DNA of 64,000 nucleotides from Acetobacter estunensis (GCF_011516945.1 NZ_WOTH01000007.1:1-64000), one strand, 5' to 3'; shown: positions 1 through 9,074, numbered from the stretch's first letter. Numbers and translations: made by a program. The notes: generated by a model from the sequence alone, not told the origin.

Positions 1-100
1 CTACGAACGCTGCGCCTCAACACTTGCTGCAATGCACACCATCGCCTTCGCTGGCTTCATGCTCAGAAACGCAGCTAACCTGCTCATGCAAAGTGCATAA
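1..100 (+). pseudogene. C-terminal fragment of an IS5-family-like transposase
   Basis: Reading from base 2, the plus strand encodes about 32 residues beginning YERCASTLAAMHTIAFAG and ending at a TAA at 98-100. The RYxxxA...LAxxxxxxxF/WLR pattern is what is normally seen at the C-terminus of IS5-group (IS427/IS1031-like) DDE transposases. The upstream part lies outside the window, so it cannot be said whether the element is intact or a remnant. No terminal inverted repeat could be identified between the stop and base 250. The identification rests on a short motif and is tentative. Confidence 0.45.
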
Positions 101-372
101 CACCCTCTAGAAACGGATCGGCCATAATGTGTCTCCCACGGTCGCAGCAAAGGGCCAGCTTTGAGGTGGCCGTATCGGCTCAGGTTAGGTGTGGGAGGTG
201 GATTGGATAATGACATCCCGACACAATTTCATGACATCCGGCAACGACGGCGTTTCGGTTAAGAAATGAATTGACAGGGAGAGGATTGCGCCTTCACTTT
301 AAGTGTCTTTCGTTCGCGCAATCCGATGACCGGACGGAGAGTTCCGGCCCGTTGGAAGAGAGGTCTGGCGCA
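101..372. other. Intergenic region without a supported gene
   Basis: This 270-base stretch separates the transposase tail from the AraC-type regulator. A 71-codon minus-strand reading frame crosses it, but it lacks recognisable domains and is antisense to the transposase tail, so it is not called. The region probably holds the insertion-element end and the promoter of the regulator. Confidence 0.4.
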
Positions 373-1422
373 ATGACGCGCATGCCGGTTCATGGACATT
401 TCGGTCCCGCTGCCGCTTCGACAACGGTGCTGGCGTCCGTGGTCTATGGTCTGGACAGCTTCATCGCGCGCTTGGGAGCGCAGCCTGTCAACGTGTTCAG
501 TCGCTGTGGGCTGGAGGGGCGGCGCAGCACGCTTCCATCCGATACCGTGCCTCTGGATGCTTATTGCCGTACGCTGGATTGTGCGGCGCAAGAAACGGGC
601 ACGGAGAATTTTGGCCTGTGGTTCGGTCACCAGTTCGCTCCCCGACGGTTGGGGATGCTGGGTTATGCCGTGCTTTCTTCTTCCGTGCTGGGTGAGGCAC
701 TGGACAATCTGGCGGCTTTCTTTCCGATTCATCAGGACAACAGCGTCGTAAGCCACCGGAAACAAGGCGGAGTGTCTCGGCTGAATTACGATGTGACGGA
801 CCCGCTGATTCATGACCATCGGCATGATGCGGAACTTTCACTGGCTGTATTCTGTAATGTGATTCGTGAAGCCCTCGGGCCGGACTGGGCACCGATGAGG
901 GTGTTGTTTCGCCATAAGGCGCCGGCCTGTGTGGATGACCATGAAAAGGCCTTCGGTTGTCCGGTTCTTTTTGGGCAGCCCACCAACACACTTGTGTTTT
1001 CCGAAGATATCCTCACAGCGGTAATGCCGGACGCGGATGGGATTCTGTTCAGCGCCATTAAAGCCGGACTGCTTCAGATACAAAGGGGAAAGCAGGCTGC
1101 GGATCAAAAGTCTCTGAGGCATGTGCGGCAAGTCATTCTCGATCTTTTGCCACATGGGTACCCTTCTATCGCTCAGGTGGCGGAACGCCTTGGCTGCCCT
1201 TACTGGACATTTCAGCGTCGCTTGGCGGACGCGGGCATGACCTACCGGAATCTGGTCGAGGATGTGCGGCGGCATTATGCGTTGAAATATCTGCGGGAAG
1301 CGGAACATTCCGTGGCGCAGACGGCTTTTCGGCTTGGCTATAGCGAGGGAAGCGCTTTTACGCGTGCCTTTACGCGCTGGTATGGGTGTTCGCCGCGTGT
1401 ATGGATAAGTAGCAATAGTTGA
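373..1422 (+). CDS. AraC family transcriptional regulator
   Basis: A DNA-binding regulator of about 349 residues. The N-terminal two thirds resembles the arabinose-binding-type sensory domain (PF12625) of OruR/ArgR-like AraC proteins. The last about 90 residues form the double helix-turn-helix: the first helix pair lies near SIAQVAERLGCPYWTFQRRL and the second near SVAQTAFRLGYSEGSAFTRAF, ending in the usual W.G.SPR motif. The frame is open further upstream, but the ATG at 373 is preferred because a GAGAGG-like ribosome site lies 10-15 bases before it and the preceding 34 residues look untemplated. It runs tail-to-tail with the DUF3325 gene. Its target is unknown; control of the neighbouring iron-type operon is possible but only inferred from position. 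Confidence 0.9.
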   Translation: MTRMPVHGHFGPAAASTTVLASVVYGLDSFIARLGAQPVNVFSRCGLEGRRSTLPSDTVPLDAYCRTLDCAAQETGTENFGLWFGHQFAPRRLGMLGYAVLSSSVLGEALDNLAAFFPIHQDNSVVSHRKQGGVSRLNYDVTDPLIHDHRHDAELSLAVFCNVIREALGPDWAPMRVLFRHKAPACVDDHEKAFGCPVLFGQPTNTLVFSEDILTAVMPDADGILFSAIKAGLLQIQRGKQAADQKSLRHVRQVILDLLPHGYPSIAQVAERLGCPYWTFQRRLADAGMTYRNLVEDVRRHYALKYLREAEHSVAQTAFRLGYSEGSAFTRAFTRWYGCSPRVWISSNS

Positions 1423-1443
1423 AAGCCATGGAAGAGAAGGTTC

Positions 1444-1755
1444 TCAGGTTCTCTGCCGATCGCGTGTCGTCAGCGCTGCGAGACTGGTCGGATGCACGGC
1501 CAGCCATGTCGCAGTGAAAAGACTGTTGACGGACAGAAGCATGATCCAGATGGCAATACCAGCAGCGTATCTCCATGAAACAAGGCAGCCAAGAGCCCCA
1601 CATTGTGCGAGCAGGCCGACACCTTGTTTGCGCATGTGTGTTTGCAGTCTGCGTAAGCCAAGGCAGCGACGGGGATAAACAAGCGAGCAGGCCCATAGAA
1701 GGCAGGCTGTCAGGGAGAGGAGTTCCGCACCGATGAGGATGAGAGAGGGCATCAT
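1444..1755 (-). CDS. DUF3325-type small membrane protein
   Basis: A 103-residue protein with hydrophobic stretches near residues 2-20, 45-60 and 62-85, consistent with three membrane segments. Its size and place after a PepSY protein match DUF3325 proteins of iron-uptake clusters. The start ATG at 1755 overlaps the stop of the PepSY gene in an ATGA arrangement, which supports translational coupling. A longer open frame reaches 1977 but runs antisense-like through the PepSY gene and has no membrane character, so the shorter start is used. The exact function is not known; family members accompany TonB-dependent siderophore receptors. Confidence 0.75.
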   Translation of the reverse strand: MMPSLILIGAELLSLTACLLWACSLVYPRRCLGLRRLQTHMRKQGVGLLAQCGALGCLVSWRYAAGIAIWIMLLSVNSLFTATWLAVHPTSLAALTTRDRQRT

Positions 1756-3176
1756 GTGCGGGGTCTCATCCAGAGAGCGCCGGACAGGGCGGCTAGACCT
1801 GTCAGAGCGCAAACGGCATCGACAGACAGGAACAGGGAATGGCGCCAAAGATGCGAGGGGCCGGTGAGCAAATCGAGGAGCGGGATGCCTAAGCCTGCGA
1901 GGGCCGTGAGAGCGAGTGGAACGGACCATAGGACGGCGCGTGGAAGACCGAACGCGAGTAAGGCGGTACTCCCCCAAAGAACGAAAAGCGTTGTAATTTC
2001 CAGCATCGAACGATCTTTCCAGTCGTAGGGAATCAGTCGATTGGTCCAGAGATAGGCCAGTGACGCAAAGACCAGACCGCTCATGATACCGGCATTCAGT
2101 CGTTCGAGGCGCGGGGATGTAAGCTGGCGCGCACTCGCACGCCGTCGTGCTGTGTGAAACACAAGGCCGCTGGCGACCATTACGGTCGCGGCCAGTCCGC
2201 CGAGGAACCAGAGCCAGCGCAGAACCGGTCCCATGGTGTGGGCCATATGCAGCCCCGTGAGGAGGGCTTCCGCGCGTTCCACTCTGTCAGGTGGAGGAGG
2301 CGCCACAGCTTGTCCTGTCACATTGTCGAATGTCATCGGTGTGTCGTGAATGCTCAGACTGTCGGGTCGCAACGAATAGATCGCGATATGCTCAGCAGAA
2401 AACAGGATGTACGTGACAGCATTGCCGGTCAGTCGTTCCGTTTTGTGGACGAGAGGCGCGAGCAGGAATGTTGGGAGGTGATGGTGCTCTACGACGGCAG
2501 GAGGTAAGGGAGCAGCGTCATGCGAAATAAGTGGAAAGGCGATGTTCCCAAGAAGAAAAAGCCCTGTCCATGTAATCATAATGTGGAAAGGCAGCATGGC
2601 GGTGCCAGTCAACACATGAAGATCGAGAAGGCAACGTGGGGTGGCCGCATGAAGACGCAGGGTGAAATAGTCCGGTATCAGGCGAGAAAGATGCAGGAGA
2701 ACGCCTGACAGGATAAGGAGAGAAAGGAAGAACGTCGTCAGAGCGACGAGATATTCTCCCCATGGTGAGGGAAGGCGCAGAGTGTAGTGAAAGTTAAAGA
2801 AAAACGCGCCGCCTTCCGTCTGGCGTGTCGCAATGAGGCGACCGTCGCGCGGATTGAGGGCCGGACCGATCAGAGCGTGTCCATCGTAGCGAAAAATATG
2901 CAGTAGAGGATCGCGTGCGGAGGGCAGGGAGAGGAAAGCCGATGGTTTTCCCTGCCGTTCATCGTCACGGAGAATCTGCATGGCGTGTTCGAGGGCCTGA
3001 TCGGACAGAGGCTGTTCCGGCAGGATTTCGGCGCTTTCCGGTTGCATCCAGCGCGTCAGTTCAGCATCGAAAAGAGAAAGGGTACCGGTGAAAAAGATGG
3101 CGAACACGATCCATCCGGCCACAAGGGCTGTCCAGCGATGAAGCCAGCTTAGTCGTGCACGCAGCACGGGTGTCAT
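1752..3176 (-). CDS. PepSY-associated transmembrane protein (siderophore/iron utilisation type)
   Basis: A 474-residue inner-membrane protein. An N-terminal segment (LHRWTALVAGWIVFAIFFTGTLSLF) is the hallmark first helix of PepSY_TM proteins. Further helices lie near residues 140-165, 190-215, 325-345 and in a block at 365-470. PepSY_TM proteins such as FhuF/PiuB-like members are thought to act in reduction or handling of ferric siderophores at the inner membrane. It is the middle gene of three overlapping minus-strand genes (DUF3649-like, PepSY, DUF3325). Both junctions are ATGA overlaps, so the set is one operon. No TonB-dependent receptor, which normally accompanies these genes, is present nearby. 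Confidence 0.85.
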   Translation of the reverse strand: MTPVLRARLSWLHRWTALVAGWIVFAIFFTGTLSLFDAELTRWMQPESAEILPEQPLSDQALEHAMQILRDDERQGKPSAFLSLPSARDPLLHIFRYDGHALIGPALNPRDGRLIATRQTEGGAFFFNFHYTLRLPSPWGEYLVALTTFFLSLLILSGVLLHLSRLIPDYFTLRLHAATPRCLLDLHVLTGTAMLPFHIMITWTGLFLLGNIAFPLISHDAAPLPPAVVEHHHLPTFLLAPLVHKTERLTGNAVTYILFSAEHIAIYSLRPDSLSIHDTPMTFDNVTGQAVAPPPPDRVERAEALLTGLHMAHTMGPVLRWLWFLGGLAATVMVASGLVFHTARRRASARQLTSPRLERLNAGIMSGLVFASLAYLWTNRLIPYDWKDRSMLEITTLFVLWGSTALLAFGLPRAVLWSVPLALTALAGLGIPLLDLLTGPSHLWRHSLFLSVDAVCALTGLAALSGALWMRPRT

Positions 3177-3421
3177 GGAGCGAAATGGAGCATCAGCGCC
3201 CCGCTCAGGACGAGCGCCAGAGGAACCCCAAGGGCCAATTGCGGTTTTTTCGTAAGAAAGGGCCAGATGAGAACGGGAGCGGCAATGATCGTGGCCAGAA
3301 AGCGGTAGGAACGGCTGGAGACGAGGGCGAGATCACACGCGAAGGATCCCCACAGCACAAAAGCCCCCCACAGGAGTACGATGCCCATGGAGCGGCAGGT
3401 TCTGTCCTGACTGGTGGTCAT
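3173..3421 (-). CDS. DUF3649-like small membrane protein
   Basis: An 82-residue protein with two to three hydrophobic segments (VLLWGAFVLWGSFACDLAL, FLATIIAAPVLIWPFL, LALGVPLALVLSGALML). Position, size and topology fit DUF3649, the usual first gene before PepSY and DUF3325 in iron-uptake clusters. It ends in a four-base overlap with the PepSY gene. The ribosome site before the ATG at 3421 is weak. A 35-codon frame beginning near 3526 ends exactly in an ATGA overlap with this start and could be a coupled leader, but it has no recognisable features. A Fur-like dyad lies about 150 bases upstream. Confidence 0.7.
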   Translation of the reverse strand: MTTSQDRTCRSMGIVLLWGAFVLWGSFACDLALVSSRSYRFLATIIAAPVLIWPFLTKKPQLALGVPLALVLSGALMLHFAP

Positions 3422-3571
3422 GAGGCAAGTGTAAGGGAAGACATGAGCGTGCGTGGGGCATCTTCCATGAGGTTGATGGCGTTGGGAACGATCGATCCGA
3501 AACCGTGGAGAGGGCAGGGCGACATGGTGGAAGCACCCGTTCTGGGCAATGGAAAGGAAAGGGTCTTGTTA

Positions 3572-3588
3572 GTGAGAATGACTCGCAC
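3572..3588 (-). promoter_or_regulatory. Candidate Fur box upstream of the DUF3649-PepSY-DUF3325 operon
   Basis: On the minus strand the sequence reads GTGCGAGTCATTCTCAC, an interrupted dyad (GTGCGA / TCTCAC, five of six positions complementary) around an A+T core. It resembles alphaproteobacterial Fur sites of the TGCGAATCATTCTCA type. It sits about 150 bases upstream of the first gene of an iron-type operon and downstream of the glucose dehydrogenase terminator, which is where a promoter is expected. This is a visual match only. Confidence 0.5.
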
Positions 3589-3664
3589 GCGCAAGGTTGC
3601 GTCTGAGGGGGTTCGTCCGTCGCTTTGCGCGAAAATGACACACGTTGCGAAGGCTGAATGCGAA

Positions 3665-3697
3665 ACGGGCGCCGTTCCCAAAAGGAACAACGCCCGT
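3665..3697 (-). terminator. Hairpin terminator downstream of glucose dehydrogenase
   Basis: ACGGGCG and CGCCCGT arms enclose a second GTTCC/GGAAC stem with a two-base internal loop and a CAAAA loop. It begins about 60 bases after the dehydrogenase stop. The T tract is short on both strands, so efficiency is uncertain. Confidence 0.6.
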
Positions 3698-3757
3698 CTT
3701 TGCATGTATGTCCGTTCAGTCGAAATCGGACATATCACTCATCGATAAATGGTCAGC

Positions 3758-6226
3758 CTATTTCCGGTTCGATCCTTCCGGAACGCCCGGCATGGCTCCC
3801 GCCGTGTCGGGCAGGGCATAGGCGATGATGTCATCACCTATATCGGGCGAGTGGCTCATACCGCCAGCGGAGATCACGACATATTCCTTGCCTGTCCGAG
3901 GCGAGCGATAGATGAGAGGCGCCGCAACCGCACCGACGGGCAGGCGACCCTGCCACACGATTTTGCCGGATTTCGCGTCCAGCGCACGGAGGTAATAGTC
4001 CTGCGTGCCCGCAAAGAACACCAGCCCGGAGGCGGTCGCTGTCGGACCGCCGAGGGTGGGCATGCCGAGCGGCACGGACATGTGTGTTTTGATGCCCATC
4101 GGCCCCGTATCCTGCACGGTGCCCAGCGGCACCTGCCACACCAGTTTCTTGGTGCGTAGATCGATGGCACTCATCGTGCCGAAGGGCGGTGTGTTGCAGG
4201 GCACCTGAAGCGGTGACTGAAGGATGTCGATCTTCACGCCGCCATAGGGACCGGCCACCTGTGGACGAATGGTGCCCATGAAACCGGGAACCTCATCCGT
4301 CGAGACCTTGAATTTCTTTGCGTTCTCCCGTGTCTCCAGCGTCATCTGGAGCGGAATGCGCATGTCGTTGACGAACATCAGCCCGCGCGATTCATCGATT
4401 GCAACGCCGCCCCAGTTCATGCCGCCCAGAAGGCTCGGCCACTCGATGTAGGGTTTCTCGCCCGGCGGCGTGAACGGACCCGTATAGACCGACTGCTTGA
4501 ACTTGATGCGGCAGTAAAGCTGATCGAACGTACTCACACCCCACATTGAGCGCTCGCTCAGCGGATCGGCTCCGATGAGAGGCATGCCGACGGAAGTGGG
4601 CTGGGTTTTCGACAGGTGCTCGCCCTGTCCCGCGGGAGACGTGGCGACATCGCGTTCTTCGACGGCTGTGATCGGTGTGCCGGTGCGCCGATCGAGCACG
4701 AAGATGTTGCCGGTTTTGGTCGTCTGGATCAGGGCGGGAACTTTTTCGCCCTTCTCATTCGTCACATCCTGCAGGACGGGCTGGGAGGGCAGATCATAGT
4801 CCCAGACATCGTGGTGCACAGTCTGGAACACCCATTTCGTCTTGCCCGTGCTGGCATCGACCGCCACCACCGCAGCGCCGAACTTCTCTTTCAACGCGTC
4901 CCGGTCGCCGCCCCAGTAGTCCGGGGGACCGTTCCCGGTCGGGAGATAAACGAGGTTCAGCGCCCGGTCGTAGGTGGGCACCGTCCACATGTTGGGCGTT
5001 TCGAGTGTGTAGGTTTCCCCTTCTGGCGGGGCACCGGTGCGATCCGGGGCGCCGACATCCCATGCCCAGACGAGGGCGCCGTTGCGCACGTCATAGGCAC
5101 GGACCACGCCGGAGGGTTCGCCGTGCACGATGTCGCGTACCCACCCGCCGATGACGGCGATATGCCCGGCAATCAGAGGCACGGCGCTCGGATGATAGCG
5201 TTTGCCGCCTTCTGTCGGTCCCATCTGTGGCTTGAGATCGACAAATCCGTCCTGTCCGAAGCCGGGGCAGAGTGTGCCGGTATGCGCGTCCAGCGCGAAG
5301 AGACGAGCGTCCACCGTCGAGACGACGATGCGCTGGCGGCAGGGTTGCGCCGGATCGGTGGCTTTGTCGTCAGCGGTCAGGGAGTCGTCATGATCGATAT
5401 CGTGATAGCCCACACCGCGACAGGAAACGTGTTCTGCCGTGCGGGCATTAGGGTCGAACTTCCAGATGCGCTGTCCGGTATCGCCGTCGATGGCGGTGAC
5501 GATGCTCTCAGGCGAGCAGGAATAAAGGACATTGCCGATCTGCTGCGGGGTGTTCTCGTCCACGCCGATGGCGGCACCCGTCAGGCGGCGTCCGGTGTGG
5601 TAGGTCCACGCGACTTTCAGTTTTTCGACATTCTGGGGCGTGATCTGGGTGTAGGGCACGAAGCGTGTGCCATTGGCATTGCGCCCGAAGAACTCCCAGT
5701 TGTCTCCTATGTCGTCCTGTGCAACGTCCAAGCCCTCCGACCCGACCATCGCTTCGGGATGATGGATTTCGCCATGAGGGAAGAAGGCTTCCACCAGAGT
5801 GACCAGCAGGGCGGCAGTGACGGCAAGACCACCACCTGTCAGCGTCCGTCGTGTGCTTGTGCTGAGCGCGGGAAGGCTGGCCGCGCAGGTCCACAGACCG
5901 AATGTGAAAAGGATGGCGGGCAGCACGAGGCGCGGCAGTAGCGGCCAGTAGCCGATCTCGGGCGTATCGAGAACTGCCCAGACGCAGGTGGCAGCGAAGA
6001 TCAGTACGGTGACAGGCAAGGCGATGCGACTGCGGGCGACAAACAGGATGCCAAGCTGGACATAGGCCAGTCCCGCCAGAACGTAGTAAAGAGACCCTCC
6101 CAGCGTGGCGAGTTCAAAACCCTCCCATGCCAGCCACAGTCCGACGAGACCGGTCAGGGCGGCCACAGTAAGACGAAAGACGGTGGCCGCGCCGGATCGT
6201 CGTCTCTGATTACTTATATCGTTCAT
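3758..6226 (-). CDS. gcd: Membrane-bound quinoprotein glucose dehydrogenase (PQQ-dependent)
   Basis: An 822-residue enzyme that oxidises D-glucose to gluconolactone on the periplasmic face and passes electrons to ubiquinone (EC 1.1.5.2). Residues about 15-150 hold five membrane helices; the remainder is the PQQ beta-propeller. VHHDVWDYDLP around residues 470-480 and TTKTGNIFVLDRRTG around 502-516 contain the equivalents of the E. coli catalytic Asp466 and Lys493 (here Asp476 and Lys504). GGMNWGGVA is a further typical motif. Length matches Gluconobacter and E. coli enzymes (about 800). It is monocistronic, flanked by a hairpin terminator. No PQQ synthesis genes are nearby, so the cofactor comes from another locus. 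A related polyol or quinate quinoprotein is less likely given the glucose-dehydrogenase-type topology. Confidence 0.93.
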   Translation of the reverse strand: MNDISNQRRRSGAATVFRLTVAALTGLVGLWLAWEGFELATLGGSLYYVLAGLAYVQLGILFVARSRIALPVTVLIFAATCVWAVLDTPEIGYWPLLPRLVLPAILFTFGLWTCAASLPALSTSTRRTLTGGGLAVTAALLVTLVEAFFPHGEIHHPEAMVGSEGLDVAQDDIGDNWEFFGRNANGTRFVPYTQITPQNVEKLKVAWTYHTGRRLTGAAIGVDENTPQQIGNVLYSCSPESIVTAIDGDTGQRIWKFDPNARTAEHVSCRGVGYHDIDHDDSLTADDKATDPAQPCRQRIVVSTVDARLFALDAHTGTLCPGFGQDGFVDLKPQMGPTEGGKRYHPSAVPLIAGHIAVIGGWVRDIVHGEPSGVVRAYDVRNGALVWAWDVGAPDRTGAPPEGETYTLETPNMWTVPTYDRALNLVYLPTGNGPPDYWGGDRDALKEKFGAAVVAVDASTGKTKWVFQTVHHDVWDYDLPSQPVLQDVTNEKGEKVPALIQTTKTGNIFVLDRRTGTPITAVEERDVATSPAGQGEHLSKTQPTSVGMPLIGADPLSERSMWGVSTFDQLYCRIKFKQSVYTGPFTPPGEKPYIEWPSLLGGMNWGGVAIDESRGLMFVNDMRIPLQMTLETRENAKKFKVSTDEVPGFMGTIRPQVAGPYGGVKIDILQSPLQVPCNTPPFGTMSAIDLRTKKLVWQVPLGTVQDTGPMGIKTHMSVPLGMPTLGGPTATASGLVFFAGTQDYYLRALDAKSGKIVWQGRLPVGAVAAPLIYRSPRTGKEYVVISAGGMSHSPDIGDDIIAYALPDTAGAMPGVPEGSNRK

Positions 6227-6470
6227 GAAATATCGTCCGTCATGACGGGTGAATCATCACCGGGGCCGCCTGTGTGGCGGAAAGTGACGGACCATACAAA
6301 TTGAATGCATGAGAGCCATCAGAAAAGTGTTGAGACGGGGCGTGATGCTTTTTCATGGGACACGTCCGTTTACCGCATCTCTGCTTTCCGTGTGGAAGGC
6401 TGTATGTAGAACGCGACGCTAGGACGCAGGGCAACATTCGGCCGTCTGGTCCGTTGCCTCCACAAGGCGA

Positions 6471-6487
6471 CGCTCCCTGTGGGAGCG
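6471..6487 (+). other. Perfect 7-bp inverted repeat upstream of the DUF2934 gene
   Basis: CGCTCCC and GGGAGCG arms with a three-base loop lie about 30 bases before the start codon, just upstream of the AAGGAG ribosome site. It may be a 5'-UTR hairpin or an operator; there is no T tract. The rest of 6227-6470 shows no gene and presumably contains the divergent promoters. Confidence 0.4.
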
Positions 6488-6515
6488 GGCGAACAGAAAA
6501 GTAAGGAGCTTTGAG

Positions 6516-6851
6516 ATGGTGGATAATCCGCTGGAAGACTCACCCAAGCGTGACGCGCAGATCAAGGCGAAAGCCCGTGAGATGTGGATTGCCGATGGCA
6601 AGCCCACATGCGGTCCCGAGGGCTACATGGAGGCCGCGACGGATCTGGTGGGCATGACCATCAACCCGGACGCGGGCGAAATCCCGGTGGAGCCGGAAGT
6701 GCCCATCGGCCCGGAAGGCGAGCCGATCGAGGACGCACGGATTCAGGAAAATCTGGGCAATCTCGGTGGCAGCATGGACGAACAGGACGACCGGCAGGAA
6801 GTGCCGTTCGGCACGCGCGAGGAAGAGGCGAAGGCCCTGCGCGACTCCTGA
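6516..6851 (+). CDS. DUF2934 domain-containing protein
   Basis: A 111-residue acidic soluble protein. Residues about 12-48 (RDAQIKAKAREMWIADGKPTC) fit the DUF2934 pattern I-x-x-x-A-x-x-x-W-x-x-x-G-x-P found in small proteins of Alphaproteobacteria. The second half is a low-complexity stretch rich in Glu, Pro and Gly. An AAGGAG ribosome site at about 6502 supports the start. The gene stands alone between divergent glucose dehydrogenase and oligopeptidase B. The role of the family is unknown; some members are linked with stress responses. Confidence 0.8.
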   Translation: MVDNPLEDSPKRDAQIKAKAREMWIADGKPTCGPEGYMEAATDLVGMTINPDAGEIPVEPEVPIGPEGEPIEDARIQENLGNLGGSMDEQDDRQEVPFGTREEEAKALRDS

Positions 6852-6968
6852 TCCGTTCCGCCTCCATCGACACGATGGAGAGCCTGCCGCCGATATGCAC
6901 TCAGCACGGTGGCAGGCGGCCCATCCTGTGGCACAATGCACGGCGTGTGCTCACAGGAAAGGCCTTTC

Positions 6969-9074
6969 ATGTCCCAGCTTCCTTCACCTCCCGTCGCCCG
7001 CAAGGAACCGCGTCGCATCGAGCAACTCGGGCGTGTGCGTGAGGACGATTATGGCTGGATGAAGGATGACAACTGGCAGGCGGTCCTGCGCGAGCCGGGA
7101 CTTCTGCGCGCCGACATCGCCACGCATCTGCGCGCCGAGAACGCTTATTCGGACGCTGTGCTGGCCTCGACCCGCACGTTGCAGACCGACATCGTGGCGG
7201 AGATGAAGGGGCGTCTGCAGGAAGACGAGTCCTGGCCATTCCTGCCGCACGGTCCCTGGCGCTACGGCGTGCGCTACGAAGCCGGCGCGCAATATCCTCG
7301 CTATGTGCGTCACCGCGAAGGACGCCCCAATGAGGAAGAGGTGCTTCTCGACACGGATGCCCGCGCGAAGGATCAGGCGTTCTACGCCGCGCGGAGTGCT
7401 GCGCACAGCCCCGATCACCGGTTGTTTGCATGGGCCGAGGACACGCAGGGCTCCGAGATCTACACGATCCGCGTCCGCGATCTGGCCAGCGGCGAGATGT
7501 TGCCGGTACAGATCGACAACTGCTCGGGAAACTTTACCTTTTCGCCGGACGCCACCCATATTTTCTGGACATGGCGCGATGAGAACGGTCGCCCGATGCG
7601 GGTGTATCGTCGTGCGCTTGCGGGCGGCGAAGACGTCGTGGTGTACGAGGAGCCGGATCCCGGTTTCTTTGTCGGTGTGAGTGCTGCGCGTTCGGGGAAA
7701 TGGGTGGTGATTTCCACCAATGACCACGACACTTCGGAAGCGTGGCTGGTGCCCGGCAATCAGCCCGAAGCACCCGCGGTCTGTCTCGCCCGGCGCGAGA
7801 AAGGGATAATGTACGATCTCGCGCACTGGGGGGACCGGTTCGTGGTTCACACCAATGCGGACGGGGCCACCGATTTCGCTCTGATGACGGTAGCAGATGA
7901 AGCTGTGGGCGAGCGCGCCAACTGGCAGCCGCTCGTGGCGCATCGGCCGGGGCATTACATTACGGGCTGCCAGTGTCTGGCGGACTATGTGGTCTGGACA
8001 GAGCGGGTGAACGCCAACACCGTAATCGAGATCATGGACCGCAAGGGTGTGCGACAGAGTGTGGGGGTGGGGGAGGAGGCCTACACGCTTTCTCTGGACG
8101 GTGGCTACGAGTTCGAGACGACTGAGCTGCGCTACTCCTTTCAGTCTCCCACCACACCGCGCCAATGGTTCGCGTTGGATCTGGCCACGCGCCAGCGGCA
8201 TCTGCTCAAGGAGCAGCTCGTGCCTTCGGGTCATGATCCGGCCAATTATCGCACGCGCCGCCTGATGGCCCGGGCGCCGGACGGGGAAGAGGTGCCGGTC
8301 ACGCTGCTGTTCCATCGTGACACGCCCGAAGGGCAACCCGCGCCGCTGCTGCTTTATGGCTATGGCTCTTATGGCCACGCCATTGAGCCGACCTTCTCCA
8401 CCCGCACGTTGAGCCTCGTCGATCGGGGGTGGGTCTATGCCATCGCGCATGTGCGCGGTGGTTCAGAGAAGGGGTGGAACTGGTTCCTCGGTGGGCGAGG
8501 GATGCACAAGACCAACACGTTCACGGACTTCATTGCCTGCGCCGATCACCTGATCGCTCAGGGTTGGACGGAAGCGGGTCGAATTGTTGCGGATGGCCGC
8601 TCAGCCGGTGGAATGCTCATGGGGGCGATTGCCAACATGCGGCCCGAACTGTTTGCGGGCATCGTCGCTGTGGTGCCGTTTGTGGATGTGCTCAACACCA
8701 TGTCTGATGACAGCCTGCCGCTGACTCCGCCCGAATGGCCCGAGTGGGGCAATCCCCTGAAGGACGAGGCGGCTTATGATTATATCGCCGGTTACTCGCC
8801 CTACGATCGGATCGGGAAAAAGCCCTATCCGGCGATCTTTGCCATTGGTGGCCTGACCGATCCGCGCGTGACCTATTGGGAACCGGCCAAGTGGATCGCG
8901 AAGTTGCGGGACTACAGCACGTCGGAGAATCCGCTGCTGTTGAGGATCAACATGGAGGCCGGTCATGGCGGCGCGTCGGGACGGTTCCGCGCACTGGACG
9001 AGGCGGCGCTGATCCAGGCTTTCGCCATCTGGGCGGAAAGTCGGGATCGCGATACGGGTGGTTCGTGTGACTGA
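6969..9074 (+). CDS. ptrB: Oligopeptidase B (S9 family serine peptidase)
   Basis: A 701-residue cytosolic peptidase that would cleave short peptides after Arg or Lys. The N-terminal 410 residues form the beta-propeller gate and the C-terminal part the alpha/beta-hydrolase domain. The triad is visible: Ser545 in GRSAGGM, Asp631 in GLTDPRV and His666 in EAGHGGASGR. HVRGGSEKGWNW and YGSYG are typical family motifs. Length agrees with oligopeptidase B (about 690). The start at 6969 follows AGGAAAGG; the frame is open 20 codons further upstream without a ribosome site. A prolyl oligopeptidase is less likely because the motifs follow the ptrB pattern. Confidence 0.93.
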   Translation: MSQLPSPPVARKEPRRIEQLGRVREDDYGWMKDDNWQAVLREPGLLRADIATHLRAENAYSDAVLASTRTLQTDIVAEMKGRLQEDESWPFLPHGPWRYGVRYEAGAQYPRYVRHREGRPNEEEVLLDTDARAKDQAFYAARSAAHSPDHRLFAWAEDTQGSEIYTIRVRDLASGEMLPVQIDNCSGNFTFSPDATHIFWTWRDENGRPMRVYRRALAGGEDVVVYEEPDPGFFVGVSAARSGKWVVISTNDHDTSEAWLVPGNQPEAPAVCLARREKGIMYDLAHWGDRFVVHTNADGATDFALMTVADEAVGERANWQPLVAHRPGHYITGCQCLADYVVWTERVNANTVIEIMDRKGVRQSVGVGEEAYTLSLDGGYEFETTELRYSFQSPTTPRQWFALDLATRQRHLLKEQLVPSGHDPANYRTRRLMARAPDGEEVPVTLLFHRDTPEGQPAPLLLYGYGSYGHAIEPTFSTRTLSLVDRGWVYAIAHVRGGSEKGWNWFLGGRGMHKTNTFTDFIACADHLIAQGWTEAGRIVADGRSAGGMLMGAIANMRPELFAGIVAVVPFVDVLNTMSDDSLPLTPPEWPEWGNPLKDEAAYDYIAGYSPYDRIGKKPYPAIFAIGGLTDPRVTYWEPAKWIAKLRDYSTSENPLLLRINMEAGHGGASGRFRALDEAALIQAFAIWAESRDRDTGGSCD

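Noticed and set aside
101-216. 71-codon minus-strand reading frame at the left edge as a gene
   Set aside because: It is antisense to the transposase tail and has no ribosome site or domain.
4616-5941. 441-codon plus-strand reading frame opposite glucose dehydrogenase
   Set aside because: It has no domain and is antisense to a clear quinoprotein gene.
6984-8450. 488-codon minus-strand reading frame opposite oligopeptidase B
   Set aside because: It is antisense to a well-supported gene and has a composition typical of a mirror frame in GC-rich coding DNA.
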